Part shown: positions 25,006 through 33,520 of the stretch, one piece after another | Layout of the letters: every line of letters begins with the position of its first letter | Position numbering within the stretch: the first letter of the stretch is position 1 | NCBI GenBank assembly: GCA_965242535.1 | Contig: OZ251458.1 | Location: forward strand, 992,001 to 1,056,000 | From: VXRD01 sp965242535 | GTDB taxonomy: Bacteria; Latescibacterota; UBA2968 | Reading direction: 5' to 3' | DNA length: 64,000 nucleotides | Made by a program: the position numbers and the translations under genes | The notes under the pieces: generated by a model | Databases searched by the model: none | Told to the model about the DNA's origin: nothing | Seen by the model: only the letters and a program-made list of their open reading frames with translations

Positions 25006-25281
25006 ATGCGAATTGAAATTGATTTCTCAAATTGGAACGCGATCATGCACTGGGACGATCCGAGACGAAATCCCTATCACAACTCAGACGCTCGGCCTCC
25101 AGGCTGGCTGCTGTGTCTGATCGCCGTGGGCGTGGCACTCGCCGTAACGGCTCTCGGATGGGTGATCCGTCCGATCCGGTGGAATTGCGCGAGCGGATCC
25201 GGGGTGGCACTCGCCGTAACGGCTCTCGGATGGGTGATCCTGTATTTGCGAGACGTGTTCAGCGCACGCCCGTTGGGATGA
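25006..25281 (+). CDS. Small membrane protein with duplicated helix (unrecognised)
   Basis: A 91-residue frame. A hydrophilic start (MRIEIDFSNWNAIMHWDDP) is followed by two near-identical hydrophobic segments, each GVALAVTALGWVI, separated by RPIRWNCASGS. The DNA of the segment is repeated almost exactly, a direct duplication of about 40 bp. No family was recognised. The ribosome site is weak (GAGG, 11 bases upstream), so it may not be expressed. Confidence 0.4.
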   Translation: MRIEIDFSNWNAIMHWDDPRRNPYHNSDARPPGWLLCLIAVGVALAVTALGWVIRPIRWNCASGSGVALAVTALGWVILYLRDVFSARPLG

Positions 25282-25345
25282 TGGAAAGTAGCCCATCTCA
25301 TCGCCATAACGCAAATAATCCAGTGGCTTTGGATTTGAGGGTTGC

Positions 25346-25441
25346 GGACGATTGAGAGGACGGACGATTGAGAGGACGGACGATTGAGAGTGCGGACGGT
25401 TGAGAGTGCGGACGATTGAGAGGACGGACGATTGAGAGGAC
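25346..25441. repeat. Six-unit 16-bp tandem repeat
   Basis: Six units of GGACGATTGAGAGGAC, with variants AGTGC and GGTTG in the middle units. It lies directly before a MITE-like element in the gap between the small membrane protein and the SDR gene. No gene is seen in this gap. Confidence 0.85.
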
Positions 25442-25448
25442 GTTTGTA

Positions 25449-25613
25449 AGAAGCCATCTAAAAACTCGGACCGCCATTGAGATCGTCGCAAAAGCATTCG
25501 CTTTTCGCAGGTCAAAACCATACATAGCGCGAAAATAGGACGCCTTGATTCCCCCCTTCCTCGCAGGAAGGGGGGCCAGGGGGGTAGGTCCCAATAATTT
25601 TTAGATGGCTTCT
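25449..25613. mobile_element. MITE-like element, copy A (165 bp)
   Basis: Perfect 16-bp terminal inverted repeats, AGAAGCCATCTAAAAA and its complement TTTTTAGATGGCTTCT. The core holds a C/G-rich palindrome (CCCCTTCCTCGCAGGAAGGGG). Copy B at 19459-19622 is in opposite orientation, and rearranged pieces lie at 34447-34674. It is non-coding and probably mobilised in trans. Confidence 0.75.
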
Positions 25614-25685
25614 AAGGGCGTAAAATTTTACGCCCTTACTTTTGTCCTTACTTTGCTTTTCAACGCCCTTACTTTTACGCCCTTA
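25614..25685. repeat. 24-bp perfect palindrome and CGCCCTTAC repeats
   Basis: AAGGGCGTAAAA followed directly by its complement forms a 24-bp palindrome at 25614-25637. It abuts the MITE-like element and is followed by further TACGCCCTTACT units. It could act as a terminator for the SDR gene, which ends at 25711 on the minus strand. Confidence 0.6.
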
Positions 25686-25710
25686 CTGAGTGGAGGAGCT
25701 AAGGTGCTTT

Positions 25711-26451
25711 TCAATACGTCGCTCTGCCGCCGCTGATGTCGTAGCATTGGCCCGTGACGAATGAGGCATCGTCTGAGGCGAGGAAGTGGACGACTGCGGC
25801 GACTTCCTCGGGTTGGCCCAGGCGGCCGAGGGGGATTTTGGAGGTCATGTACGCGAGTTGCTCGGCCTCGACATTTGCCAGCAGGGGGGTTTCGATCAGG
25901 GCGGGCGAGACGCAGTTGACGCGGATGTCGTCGTGGAGATGCTCTTTGGCCAGGGCCTTGGTAAAGCAAATTATGCCCGCTTTGGAGACCGAATAGGGCG
26001 CCATACTCGGGTTGCCTTCTTTGCCGGAAATGGAGGCGACCGAGACGATGGCGCCTTTTTTATGCGCGAGCATCGGCGGGAGTACCGCACGCGAACAGAG
26101 GAATGTGCCCTTGAGGTTGATGTCGATCACCTGATCCCAGTCCCTTTCCGCGAGGTCTTTGACCGGCACGTCGCGCCCCACAATGCCCGCGTTGTTGACG
26201 AGAATGTCGACGCGCCCCCATGCGTCGAGACATGCATCGACCGCGTTTTGCACGCTCTCGGCATTGGCGACATCGAGCGGCAGGGCGAGCGCGTCTGCAT
26301 GGATTTGCCGCGCCGTTTCCCGGGCCATATCCAAATTGAGATCCGCGATAGCCACACGCGCCCCCGCATCGGCAAGGCGTGAGGCAATGGCTTTGCCAAT
26401 GCCCTGCGCGGCACCGGTGACGAAGGCACAAAAGGCACGAGCGGGGTACAA
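25711..26451 (-). CDS. SDR-family NAD(P)-dependent oxidoreductase (uncertain N-terminus)
   Basis: A classical short-chain dehydrogenase: nucleotide motif TGAAQGIG, NNAG, catalytic Ser (SVASISG), YSVSK with Tyr and Lys, and a normal C-terminus (FVTGQCYDISGG). The N-terminus is odd. Usually only a few residues precede the TGxxxGxG strand, but here no ATG lies close; the nearest candidate is TTG at 26451. The frame is open to 26574 through a hydrophobic stretch with a duplicated GTGCCTTTTG-like segment, which suggests a damaged or rearranged 5' end. The substrate may be a sugar or sugar acid, given the dehydratase 2.3 kb away; that is only context. Confidence 0.75.
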   Translation of the reverse strand: MYPARAFCAFVTGAAQGIGKAIASRLADAGARVAIADLNLDMARETARQIHADALALPLDVANAESVQNAVDACLDAWGRVDILVNNAGIVGRDVPVKDLAERDWDQVIDINLKGTFLCSRAVLPPMLAHKKGAIVSVASISGKEGNPSMAPYSVSKAGIICFTKALAKEHLHDDIRVNCVSPALIETPLLANVEAEQLAYMTSKIPLGRLGQPEEVAAVVHFLASDDASFVTGQCYDISGGRATY

Positions 26452-26607
26452 CTGGCGACTAGCCAGTTCAAAGGCACAAAAGAGAGGCGATCTATGGATG
26501 AAACAGATGAAGCATAAGAATGCACGGCATAGATAAAGAAAACTTGAAAAACGTTGCAAGATGACTATCTTCAAATGTCCCCAACATTTTCACCGAGGGA
26601 AGCGAAA

Positions 26608-27261
26608 ATGAAACCAGAGTTGACAGTGCGTTCGCTTTGCGAGGAAGCGAACCAGTTTGCGCGTATTGAGTCTTCGCGTGACCATTCCAGTCTGTTTGGC
26701 GTCACAGATGGCAAAGCAATCGGAACCTATGTTGAGCATCAATTTCGGGCGTATCTGACTGAAAGATATTCCTTTGTAGAAGGCAGTTCGGCAAGAGGGA
26801 TAGACTTTCCCAGTCTGGATGTGGATATGAAAGTCACCAGCATTCGACAACCCCAATCTTCCTGTCCCTTCGAATCAGCGCGGCAGAAGATTTTCGGCTT
26901 GGGTTATTCTTTGCTCGTATTCGTCTATGAAAAGCGAGACAACCAAGCGTTTGAAACTGGTCGTCTCGCGTTTTTGCATATCGTCTTTGTCGATAAGACG
27001 AGAACCGCCGATTACCAAACGACGATGGGTTTGAGGCAGATTCTCGAAAATGATGGCAATGAAGAGGAACTCGCCGCTTTTATGTCGGATAGAAACTTAC
27101 CCGTTGACGAAATTGAAGCGCGGCGGATAGCTCAAGAGTTATTGAAAAATCCGCCCGATATTGGGTATCTCACCATTTCCAACGCCTTACAGTGGCGGCT
27201 TCAGTATCGCAGGCTTATTGAACGAGCAGGACGAGTTGATGGGATAGTGGGAATTTTGTGA
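26608..27261 (+). CDS. Type II restriction endonuclease (PD-(D/E)XK-like)
   Basis: A 217-residue protein starting at the ATG at 26608 with GAGGGAAG upstream. The likely catalytic core is GID66 followed by D73-M-K75 (FPSLDVDMKVTS), a PD-(D/E)XK arrangement. E44 (YVEHQF) could be the helical acidic residue. I do not recognise the specificity. Its TGA overlaps the ATG of the methyltransferase (TGATG), so the two form a translationally coupled R-M operon, which is the main evidence for function. Confidence 0.72.
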   Translation: MKPELTVRSLCEEANQFARIESSRDHSSLFGVTDGKAIGTYVEHQFRAYLTERYSFVEGSSARGIDFPSLDVDMKVTSIRQPQSSCPFESARQKIFGLGYSLLVFVYEKRDNQAFETGRLAFLHIVFVDKTRTADYQTTMGLRQILENDGNEEELAAFMSDRNLPVDEIEARRIAQELLKNPPDIGYLTISNALQWRLQYRRLIERAGRVDGIVGIL

Positions 27262-28766
27262 TGGCGAGAAATCGAAAAAACAGACGGATCGTAGAGTTTG
27301 GCGATTTTCAGACGCCGAGTGATCTCGCAGATGAGATTTGCCATTTCCTGCTTGCCGAGGGCGTGCGGCCCGAGAGCGTCGTCGAACCGACGTGTGGGAC
27401 AGGGGGGTTTATCGCGAGTGCGATGACCGCTTTTGGGCATGCGCGGAAATTTTTGGGCATTGAGATCAACCGGGCGTATCTGCGGGTTCTCGAGCAAAAG
27501 TTGGGACAGGCGGACCGCGAGCGGGTGGAATTGAGACGGGCGGATTTTTTTGCACTCGATTGGGCGGCTATTTTGACCCATCTGCCCGAACCCATTCTCG
27601 TGCTCGGCAATCCGCCGTGGGTGACCAATTCGGGTTTGGGGCGCATTCGGGGATCGAATTTGCCCATTAAAAATAATTTTCAAGGCCACAGGGGATTGGA
27701 CGCCATAACCGGAAAATCCAACTTCGACATATCGGAATGGATGCTCATCCACTTGCTGGACAACTTGCAACACAGGCGGGCCGCATTGGCGATGCTGTGC
27801 AAGACCGCGGTTGCGAGAAAAGTGTTGAAACACATCTGGACGCGGGATTTTTGCATCTCGGATACCCGGTTATACGCCATCGATGCCAAGGCGCATTTCA
27901 AGGTGTCTGCGGCCGCCTGCCTGCTGGTGTGTCGGACGGGCGAGCCTTCCGGGGCCAAGGCGTGCGATGTTTTCAGCGGCGTTTCGGATGCGCGTAAAAC
28001 CTCTGCGATAGGCATGCAGAATGCGGAAATTTTGGCCGATGTCAAAAAGTACGAAAAGTGGTCGCAACTCGATGGTCAGGTGCCCGTCGCATGGCGGTCG
28101 GGCGTCAAACACGATTGCGCGCAAGTGATGGAATTCATCCGCAGAGATGGCGCGTTTGTCAATGGCCTGGGCGAGAAGGTCGATCTCGAGGACGAGTTTG
28201 TGTTCCCGCTGTACAAAAGTTCGGCTGTGGCAAAGGGGTTGACGAACAGGCCCGAACGCTGGGTTTTGATCACGCAAAAAAGCGTCGGCGACGACACGCG
28301 CATCATTCGGGAACGCGCGCCCAAGACGTGGGCGTATTTGACAAAACACGCGGACAGGTTGGATAAAAGAAAAAGCGCGATATACAAAAAGAAACCGCGG
28401 TTTTCCATTTTTGGCGTCGGAGATTATTCCTTTGCCGCGTGGAAGGTGGCGATTTCCGGGTTGTACAAGCGGATTCGGTTTTCAATGGTCCCGCCTTGGG
28501 AGGGCAAACCCGCGATGGTTGACGATACGTGTTATTTTTTGCCCTGCGCGAATCGGGATGAGGCGGTTTTGCATGCCGAGCTGCTCAATTCAAAAGCCGC
28601 GCGTGAGTTTTTACAGGCGTTCATTTTTTGGGATGCCAAGCGCCCGATCACCGCGCACATCCTCAAGCGGTTGGATTTGTCATCACTCGCAGAGATGCAG
28701 CACAAAACGCGGTATGGGCCGCGCGCAGGTGCTGAAATCGGCGCGTCTCAATCCGCGCTTTTTTAA
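27261..28766 (+). CDS. Type II DNA methyltransferase (Eco57I/TaqI-like, NPPW)
   Basis: A 501-residue adenine-N6-type methyltransferase. Motif I is VVEPTCGTGGFIASA, the acidic residue of motif II is in FLGIEINRAYL, motif IV is VLGNPPWVTNSG, and a target-recognition half follows (about 250-480). It overlaps the endonuclease gene by one base and overlaps the convergent dehydratase gene by a few bases at its 3' end. It protects host DNA from the partner nuclease. Confidence 0.88.
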   Translation: MARNRKNRRIVEFGDFQTPSDLADEICHFLLAEGVRPESVVEPTCGTGGFIASAMTAFGHARKFLGIEINRAYLRVLEQKLGQADRERVELRRADFFALDWAAILTHLPEPILVLGNPPWVTNSGLGRIRGSNLPIKNNFQGHRGLDAITGKSNFDISEWMLIHLLDNLQHRRAALAMLCKTAVARKVLKHIWTRDFCISDTRLYAIDAKAHFKVSAAACLLVCRTGEPSGAKACDVFSGVSDARKTSAIGMQNAEILADVKKYEKWSQLDGQVPVAWRSGVKHDCAQVMEFIRRDGAFVNGLGEKVDLEDEFVFPLYKSSAVAKGLTNRPERWVLITQKSVGDDTRIIRERAPKTWAYLTKHADRLDKRKSAIYKKKPRFSIFGVGDYSFAAWKVAISGLYKRIRFSMVPPWEGKPAMVDDTCYFLPCANRDEAVLHAELLNSKAAREFLQAFIFWDAKRPITAHILKRLDLSSLAEMQHKTRYGPRAGAEIGASQSALF

Positions 28767-30550
28767 TGCGAGTGGCGGGGGGTGTCGGCGCGCACGTTTT
28801 GGTATTTGACGGCGAGCTCGAGGCACGCGCCGTCCGCGAGTTGGCCCACGTTTTGGCGGTAGATTTCCTGCCATGGCGTTTGGTGCGTCAGGTCCGGGCG
28901 TTTCCAGTCCCGTTTGCGGCGGGCGAGTTCTCCGTCGCCGATGAGTATGTCGGCCGTGCAGGCGTTGAGGTCGATCCGCACGCGGTCGCCGGTTTTGAGA
29001 AACGCGAGGCCCCCGCCGACCGTGGCTTCGGGCGACGCGTTGAGGATGGACGGGCTGGCAGACGTGCCGCTTTGACGCCCGTCGCCGATGCAGGGCAGTT
29101 CGGCAATGCCGGCCTGTACGAGCCGGTCGGGCGGGAGCATGTTGACGACTTCGGCAGAGCCGGGATAGCCCACGGGCCCGCAGTAGCGCACGAAGAGCAT
29201 GGCGTTTTCGTCGATGGGCAACTCGGGGTCGTTGATGCGGTGGTGGTAATCCTCCGGGCCGTCAAAGACCACGGCCGTGCCCTCCCAGGCGTTTTCGTCG
29301 CCCGCGCGCTGGAGGTATTTTTTGCGGAACGCGTCGTCGATGACCGAGGTTTTGAGCAAGCCCGCTTCAAAGAGGTTGCCGCCGAGGACGAGGAATCCCG
29401 CGTTTTCTTTGAGGGGTTGGTCGTAGGGCTTGATGACGCGGTCGTCTTCAATGGCGATGCCTTCGAGGTTTTCGCCCATGGTCTCGCCCGTGACGGTGAG
29501 GCAGTCCGCGTGGAGTTTGCCCGCCTTGGCGAGTTCGGCCATGACCGCGGGCACGCCGCCTGCGCGGTAAAACGCCTCGCCCAAGTACTCGCCCGCGGGC
29601 TGGCAGTTGACGAGCAGGGGGATGTGGTGCCCATGGGTTTGCCAGTCGCGGGCCGGAAGCGCGTGCCCGATGTGCCGCGCTATCGCGGTGATGTGAACCG
29701 GCGCGTTGGTCGATCCCCCGAGGGCGGAGTTGACCACAATGGCGTTTTGAAAGGCGTCGGGCGTCAAAATTTTGGCGGGCGCGAGGTCTTCTTCGACCAT
29801 ATCCACGATGCGGCGGCCCGTGCGATACGCCATCTGCTTGCGGGCGCGATAGGGCGCGGGAATGGCCGCACAGCCGGTCAGGGACAAGCCGAGTGCTTCG
29901 GCCAAGGCGTTCATGGACAGGGCCGTGCCCATCGTGTTGCAATGGCCCAAGCTCGGCGAGGAGGACGTGACGAGGTCCATAAATCCGTCGTAGTCGATTT
30001 CGCCGGCCGCATGGCGTTCGCGCGCCTCCCACACGACCGTGCCCGATCCGGCCAGACGCCCTTGAAAGTGCCCGTCGAGCATGGGGCCGCCCGAAAGCAC
30101 GATCGCGGGCAGGTTGAGGGTGCAGGCGGCCATGATGCACGCAGGCGTGGTTTTGTCGCAACCCGTGGTGAGCACCACGCCGTCGATGGGATAGCCGTGC
30201 AAAATTTCGACCAAGCCCAAGTACGCGAGGTTGCGATCCAGTGCGGCCGTGGGCCGTTTGCCCTGTTCGGCGATGGGGTGAACCGGAAATTCAAAGGGGA
30301 TGCCCCCGTTGTCGCGAATCCCGGCTTTGACGCGGTCCGCCAATTCGACGTGAATGCGGTTGCAGGGCGTGAGGTCCCCGCCGGTTTGCGCGATGCCGAT
30401 GACGGGTTTGCCCGATTGGAGTTCTTCCCGCGTCCAGCCGTAGTTCATGTAGCGTTCCACATAAACGGCGGTCATGCCCATGTTGTGCGGGTTGTTGAAC
30501 CACTCTCGACTGCGGAGTTGCCCTTTGACTTCGGAATAATCCCTCTGCAT
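28763..30550 (-). CDS. IlvD/Edd-family dehydratase (sugar-acid dehydratase-like)
   Basis: A 595-residue enzyme that dehydrates aldonic or dihydroxy acids using a Fe-S cluster. Expected cluster cysteines are in GGDLTPCN, TTGCDKTTPA and SLGHCNTMGTA. Motifs GGSTNAPVH and GDGRQSGTSASPS are typical. Length and the start (REWFNNPHNMGM) fit L-arabinonate/xylonate dehydratases better than IlvD, but the substrate cannot be fixed from sequence. The ATG at 30550 has GAAGGAG upstream. No leucine/valine pathway genes are nearby, which favours sugar-acid catabolism. Confidence 0.9.
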   Translation of the reverse strand: MQRDYSEVKGQLRSREWFNNPHNMGMTAVYVERYMNYGWTREELQSGKPVIGIAQTGGDLTPCNRIHVELADRVKAGIRDNGGIPFEFPVHPIAEQGKRPTAALDRNLAYLGLVEILHGYPIDGVVLTTGCDKTTPACIMAACTLNLPAIVLSGGPMLDGHFQGRLAGSGTVVWEARERHAAGEIDYDGFMDLVTSSSPSLGHCNTMGTALSMNALAEALGLSLTGCAAIPAPYRARKQMAYRTGRRIVDMVEEDLAPAKILTPDAFQNAIVVNSALGGSTNAPVHITAIARHIGHALPARDWQTHGHHIPLLVNCQPAGEYLGEAFYRAGGVPAVMAELAKAGKLHADCLTVTGETMGENLEGIAIEDDRVIKPYDQPLKENAGFLVLGGNLFEAGLLKTSVIDDAFRKKYLQRAGDENAWEGTAVVFDGPEDYHHRINDPELPIDENAMLFVRYCGPVGYPGSAEVVNMLPPDRLVQAGIAELPCIGDGRQSGTSASPSILNASPEATVGGGLAFLKTGDRVRIDLNACTADILIGDGELARRKRDWKRPDLTHQTPWQEIYRQNVGQLADGACLELAVKYQNVRADTPRHSH

Positions 30551-30634
30551 AGATGCTCCTTCGGTTTGTCCAACGCGCTATTCAGATGCCCGAGATGCGA
30601 TCTCCGAGCAAATCGTCAATCCCGAAAATTGCGG

Positions 30635-31021
30635 TTACGTTGTCGGCATGATGACCAGTTTACTGGCAAGAGCGAGTTTCCTCGCGATGCTATTCCGCGC
30701 TCTCCTATCGGCTGGAAACGGCGTGATGTTGGCATGTCGGTCATGGGGTTGCGCGTCTGAAATGACTTCGAGCTCGTTTTCATAAACGTTCTCTGCCAAG
30801 AAATCCGCCCTTGCTTTTAGCCTTCTGTCCCCTGTTTCGACATATTCCCGCCCAATCGCCCACACTTCGCTGTCAGAGAGCGTTGAGATGCGATACACAG
30901 ATAGATCTGCACTGCTTGAAGGAGGAATAAATGCCCCGTATTTGACTGTCTGGTTCACAACCGAAAAATGACTTGTGGAAAAAATAAATCGAGCGAGTTT
31001 CTCATCGGGAGGAACATTCAT
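30635..31021 (-). CDS. Conserved hypothetical protein, second of an unknown pair
   Basis: A 128-residue cytoplasmic protein (MNVPPDEKLARFIFS, VKYGAFIPPSSSADLSVYRIS, WAIGREYVE). I recall similar proteins in many bacteria, always small, basic at the C-terminus and of unknown function, often downstream of a partner like the next entry. The start is 10 bases after the partner's stop, so they are co-transcribed. Confidence 0.6.
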   Translation of the reverse strand: MNVPPDEKLARFIFSTSHFSVVNQTVKYGAFIPPSSSADLSVYRISTLSDSEVWAIGREYVETGDRRLKARADFLAENVYENELEVISDAQPHDRHANITPFPADRRARNSIARKLALASKLVIMPTT

Positions 31022-31031
31022 ATCGAGCCTT

Positions 31032-31460
31032 TTATTGATAAAGATTTCTCAGAGTTGTCAAAAAACCTCGCAACAACGCGGTATCTGATAATGTGCAAAT
31101 TCCTTCAACTTCACGCTTGTCTCCAAAAAAAGCACCGTAGATGACGTGATCGTCCCCGTATAAACTCATCGTAACGATGCCGTTCTCGGGGCGCCATTCC
31201 AATCCAATGCCGCCGTCTTCAGTCCACATGATGTCGGGCATCGGAATATTGCGAGGCATTTGTTTCAGCAAAGAAAGTGCCTCCTCGTATGCCGAATCAG
31301 GGATGGGATCCATCTCGTTATTCGAAGCATGAGCTTCCGTGGCCTCTTGGCGAATCTCCTCCATTTGCTGTCGTGCATTGAGCAAAAAAAAGTGCTGATC
31401 AACGACTGTAACCTCTATGGGAGGTCGTGCGAAATCGAGTTTCTGAGGCTGGATTTTCAT
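31032..31460 (-). CDS. Conserved hypothetical protein, first of an unknown pair
   Basis: A 142-residue acidic protein. The ATG at 31460 has AGGGG upstream; the frame is open to 31616 without better support. The central motif MPDIMWTEDGGIGLEW and the later GDDHVIYGAFFGD are typical of a widespread unnamed family. No catalytic or membrane signature. It forms a tight two-gene unit with the downstream protein. A toxin-antitoxin role is conceivable but not shown. Confidence 0.6.
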   Translation of the reverse strand: MKIQPQKLDFARPPIEVTVVDQHFFLLNARQQMEEIRQEATEAHASNNEMDPIPDSAYEEALSLLKQMPRNIPMPDIMWTEDGGIGLEWRPENGIVTMSLYGDDHVIYGAFFGDKREVEGICTLSDTALLRGFLTTLRNLYQ

Positions 31461-31623
31461 AGTGTATCCCCTATCCGAGTTTGAGATGCGGTTTCGCCAA
31501 ATGCGACGCGCTTGCCCTGTCCCGTCAAAAAATACTTTGGTTTGTCGCTGTGTGCAAGGGACAAATCGCGCCATTTCTCGCGCTTTCGATTCGACGCGGG
31601 GCAGGTGAAACTGCACATCGGGC

Positions 31624-31653
31624 TTGACATCGCAAGGTATCTTTTGTTAATTA
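31624..31653 (+). promoter_or_regulatory. Sigma70-like promoter for tRNA-Val
   Basis: TTGACA at 31624-31629 and TAATTA at 31648-31653, with an 18-bp spacer, about 80 bases upstream of the tRNA. Confidence 0.45.
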
Positions 31654-31735
31654 TAGCCCCTCGCAAACCTTCAAGCCCATCTTTATGATTATGAAAAAAA
31701 ACAGCGACCGCCCCGTGCGGTACCCTCGCAAAATT

Positions 31736-31812
31736 GGGCGATTAGCTCAGTTGGTTAGAGTGCCGGTTTCACATACCGGAGGTCACTGGTTCAAATCCAG
31801 TATCGCCCACCA
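31736..31812 (+). tRNA. tRNA-Val (CAC), CCA encoded
   Basis: The acceptor GGGCGAT pairs with ATCGCCC, the discriminator is A and CCA is encoded at 31810-31812. The anticodon stem CCGGT/ACCGG holds the loop TTCACAT, giving anticodon CAC (GUG codons). The T-arm is CTGGTTCAAATCCAG. The full cloverleaf is intact. Confidence 0.97.
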
Positions 31813-31931
31813 TTTACCCACCTCTTCCGAGCAACTCAAGAGGTTTGACGCGCAGTAAAAACAGCCGCAGAAAGGTGCACCCGATCAGGGTCGCACCTTT
31901 TCTTTTTTTTACTTCACGAGGAGAGCCGCGC

Positions 31932-32654
31932 ATGAGAGAGAGTTTGCACCATCTGCTGAAAATTCAGGAAATCGACAAAGAGATCACCGCGTTGCACCAA
32001 TCGCAAGTCGATTATCCCCTCGAAATTGCCACCTTGGAAACCGAACTGAAAACCGCACGCGATCAACTTGACGCGCAACAGCAGAACCGCGAAGAACTCC
32101 AAAAAAATCGGCGCGCCCTCGAATTGGACCTCGGCGCGATTGAAGCCGATCTGAAAAAGCACCAAGACCGGCTCTACGAGGTCAAAACGAACAAGGAATA
32201 CGACGCGTTGCAAATCGAAATCGCGACCCTGCAAGATCGCAAGGACGACTGCGAAATCGCGATTTTGGACAGCATCGAACAGATCGAGGAGATCGCGGCC
32301 CAACTCGGCGAAGACGAGAAGTACTATGGGGAAATCAAACAGGACCGCCAAAAACGCATCGACGAGTTGACGACTCAACTCAATTCTTTGGAAGAAAATG
32401 TGCGCGATTGGGAGGAGAAGCGCGCCGTCATCGAACCCGTCGTGGATCCCAAACTCTTGAGCCTGTACAATCGCATCCGCAGGGGCGTCAGAGATGGCGT
32501 TGCGGTCATGCCGGTTCACAAGGGGGCCTGCGGCGGTTGTTACCGGCAGTTGTCGCCGCAGCGATTGGTCGAAGTCAAGCGTGCCAACAGCATCTTGCGC
32601 TGCGACAATTGTGCGCGCATCTTGGCGTGGCGAGAAGACGAGGGCGCGGCTTGA
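31932..32654 (+). CDS. C4-type zinc-ribbon, coiled-coil protein (CT398-like)
   Basis: A 240-residue protein. The ATG at 31932 has AGGAG upstream. Residues 1-170 form a long heptad-rich coiled coil (LLKIQEIDKEITAL through TTQLNSLEENVRDW). The C-terminal zinc ribbon has CGGC and CDNC. Proteins of this family (zf-RING_7) are widespread and often sit beside RNase H and rnpB, as here; their role is not settled. Its TGA overlaps the TTG start of the next gene. Confidence 0.88.
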   Translation: MRESLHHLLKIQEIDKEITALHQSQVDYPLEIATLETELKTARDQLDAQQQNREELQKNRRALELDLGAIEADLKKHQDRLYEVKTNKEYDALQIEIATLQDRKDDCEIAILDSIEQIEEIAAQLGEDEKYYGEIKQDRQKRIDELTTQLNSLEENVRDWEEKRAVIEPVVDPKLLSLYNRIRRGVRDGVAVMPVHKGACGGCYRQLSPQRLVEVKRANSILRCDNCARILAWREDEGAA

Positions 32655-33055
32655 ACGATCTCATCCTATTCATCGACGGGGCGTCCAAGGGCAATCCCGG
32701 GCACGCGGGCATTGGGATTCGCATCGAACGAGACGGCGAACTTTTAACCGAGCACTGCGAGTACATCGGGCAGGCCACCAACAACACAGCGGAATACCGC
32801 GCCTTGATCAAGGGCCTCGAACTCGCCGCGCAGTTTCGCGCCCATCGCGTGACCGTTTTTTCGGACAGCGAACTCGTGGTGCGCCAGATGAACGGGCACT
32901 ACAAGGTCAAAAGCAACGCGCTGTTGCCGCTCTATCAAACCGCGCATGAGCAGAGCAAAACCTTTGACGCATTCCAAATTGCCCATGTGCGCCGAGACCA
33001 AAACCACAAAGCCGACCAGTTGGCGAATCGAGGCATAAAAGGAAGGCAAGGGTAG
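32651..33055 (+). CDS. rnhA: Ribonuclease HI-like protein
   Basis: A 134-residue RNase HI-family enzyme that cleaves RNA in RNA-DNA hybrids. The four acidic residues are visible in LFIDGASKGNPG (Asp), NNTAEYRALI (Glu), FSDSELVV (Asp) and HKADQLAN (Asp). The start is TTG at 32651, overlapping the zinc-ribbon stop (TTGA). No hybrid-binding domain. It is followed 40 bases later by the RNase P RNA. Confidence 0.88.
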   Translation: MNDLILFIDGASKGNPGHAGIGIRIERDGELLTEHCEYIGQATNNTAEYRALIKGLELAAQFRAHRVTVFSDSELVVRQMNGHYKVKSNALLPLYQTAHEQSKTFDAFQIAHVRRDQNHKADQLANRGIKGRQG

Positions 33056-33095
33056 AGGCGGTGCCTCTGCGCCCGATTTCGCAAATCCACTTCAC

Positions 33096-33463
33096 GAGCG
33101 GGCCGGATGGTCGCGTCCCTTTTGGGATGAGGAAAGTCCGAGCTCCACAGGGCAAAATGCTGGGTAACGCCCAGGCGGGGCGACCCGATGGAAAGTGCCA
33201 CAGAGAACAGACCGCCAGCGGGCGCGATAATTCGCGCAGCGGGCAAGGGTGAAACGGTGGGGTAAGAGCCCACCGCGCGTCTCGGCGACGAGCGCGGCAC
33301 GGTAAACCCCATTTGGAGCAAGGCCGAATAGGAGCGGAGAGGCGGCCCGTCTCGCGACCACGCTCGGGTAGGCCGCACGAGGCGTCGGGTAACCGGCGTC
33401 CCAGATAAATGACCATCCGTTTGGCGACCGCCAAACGACAGAACTCGGCTTACAGGCCCGCTC
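33096..33463 (+). ncRNA. rnpB: RNase P RNA, bacterial class A-like
   Basis: The ends GAGCGGGCC and GGCCCGCTC pair as P1. Conserved cores include GAGGAAAGTCCGAGCTCC, ACAGGGCAAAATGCTGGGTAACGCCCA, CAGAGAACAGACCGCC, GGGTGAAACGGTGGGGTAAGAGC and GACAGAACTCGGCTTACAG. It is the catalytic RNA that trims tRNA 5' ends. Length about 368 nt is normal. Confidence 0.95.
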
Positions 33464-33472
33464 GTTTCAGCA

Positions 33473-33507
33473 TGGCGGATTTCCGATTGGGGATCCGCCA
33501 TTTTATT
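33473..33507 (+). terminator. Intrinsic terminator of rnpB
   Basis: TGGCGGAT and ATCCGCCA pair around a 12-base spacer and are followed by TTTTATT. Confidence 0.75.
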
Positions 33508-33520
33508 CATGGAGATGTGC

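Noticed and set aside
25346..25441. CRISPR or iteron-like origin at the 16-bp tandem repeat
   Set aside because: Units abut directly with no spacers, and no replication initiator gene or DnaA boxes are nearby.
28766..30760. A 664-codon plus-strand frame over the dehydratase gene
   Set aside because: Antisense shadow in GC-rich DNA; the minus strand encodes a clear IlvD/Edd enzyme.
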